Of a stretch of DNA of 64,000 nucleotides, positions 63,979-64,000 are shown one piece after another. The stretch's first letter is position 1; each line of letters starts with the position of its first letter. Below the pieces are notes generated by a model. It saw only the letters and a list, made by a program, of their open reading frames with translations. It did not search any database and was not told the origin of the DNA. The stretch is from Megamerina dolium (Eukaryota; Arthropoda; Insecta; Diptera; Megamerinidae): positions 90,675,846 to 90,739,845 of the forward strand of contig OY978526.1 in assembly GCA_963854835.1 (NCBI GenBank), in the 5' to 3' direction. Made by a program: the position numbers and the translations under genes.

Positions 63979-64000
63979 CTATAAGAAGTACGAATGAACA

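Overview
The window is nuclear DNA from a higher fly (Diptera, Schizophora). The reasons are short introns with GT-AG borders, AT-rich intergenic DNA full of mariner and LINE relics, and genes whose closest recognisable relatives are those of Drosophila: the R8 opsin Rh6, the neuropeptides trissin and CCAP, and the BAH-domain protein Winged eye. A tephritid-like or related fly is plausible, but the sequence alone does not fix the family. No bacterial, viral or CRISPR sequence was seen.

Layout. 1-12 kb: no intact gene, but nested mobile elements (a mariner carrying a Harbinger-type MITE, a LINE, a second mariner, a 478-bp MITE) and a partial copy of Rh6 exon 3. 12.1-14.4 kb: complete Rh6 (+, four exons) with a recognisable photoreceptor promoter. 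16.3-16.7 kb: the last two coding exons of trissin (-); its first exon is not located. 17-23 kb: two Tc1/mariner elements and an array built from alternating 155/142-bp units. 23.7-25.1 kb: a CLIP-domain serine protease of the Snake type (+, four exons). 25.5-26.0 kb: unassigned coding-like relics. 26.7-34.5 kb: the ASCC3 helicase (+, ten exons), with a LINE fragment in intron 6. 36.9-39.3 kb: CCAP (-). 39.6-46 kb: more nested mobile DNA. 47.0-50.1 kb: a PUL-domain protein (+). 50.3-56.1 kb: a CCDC142-like protein (-, nine exons), tail to tail with the PUL gene and 218 bp apart. 59.5-64 kb: the 3' part of winged eye (-), which runs off the right edge.

The genes are not one pathway. They are a mixed chromosomal neighbourhood: a visual pigment, two disulfide-bonded neuropeptides, an extracellular zymogen, ribosome/RNA-repair machinery and chromatin or uncharacterised proteins. 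The most distinctive structure is a tRNA-derived SINE family with at least seven copies or fragments here. Two copies have clear target-site duplications, some sit in Rh6 and CCAP introns, and one carries a different, LINE-like tail. The other notable feature is the partial Rh6 duplication upstream of the intact opsin.
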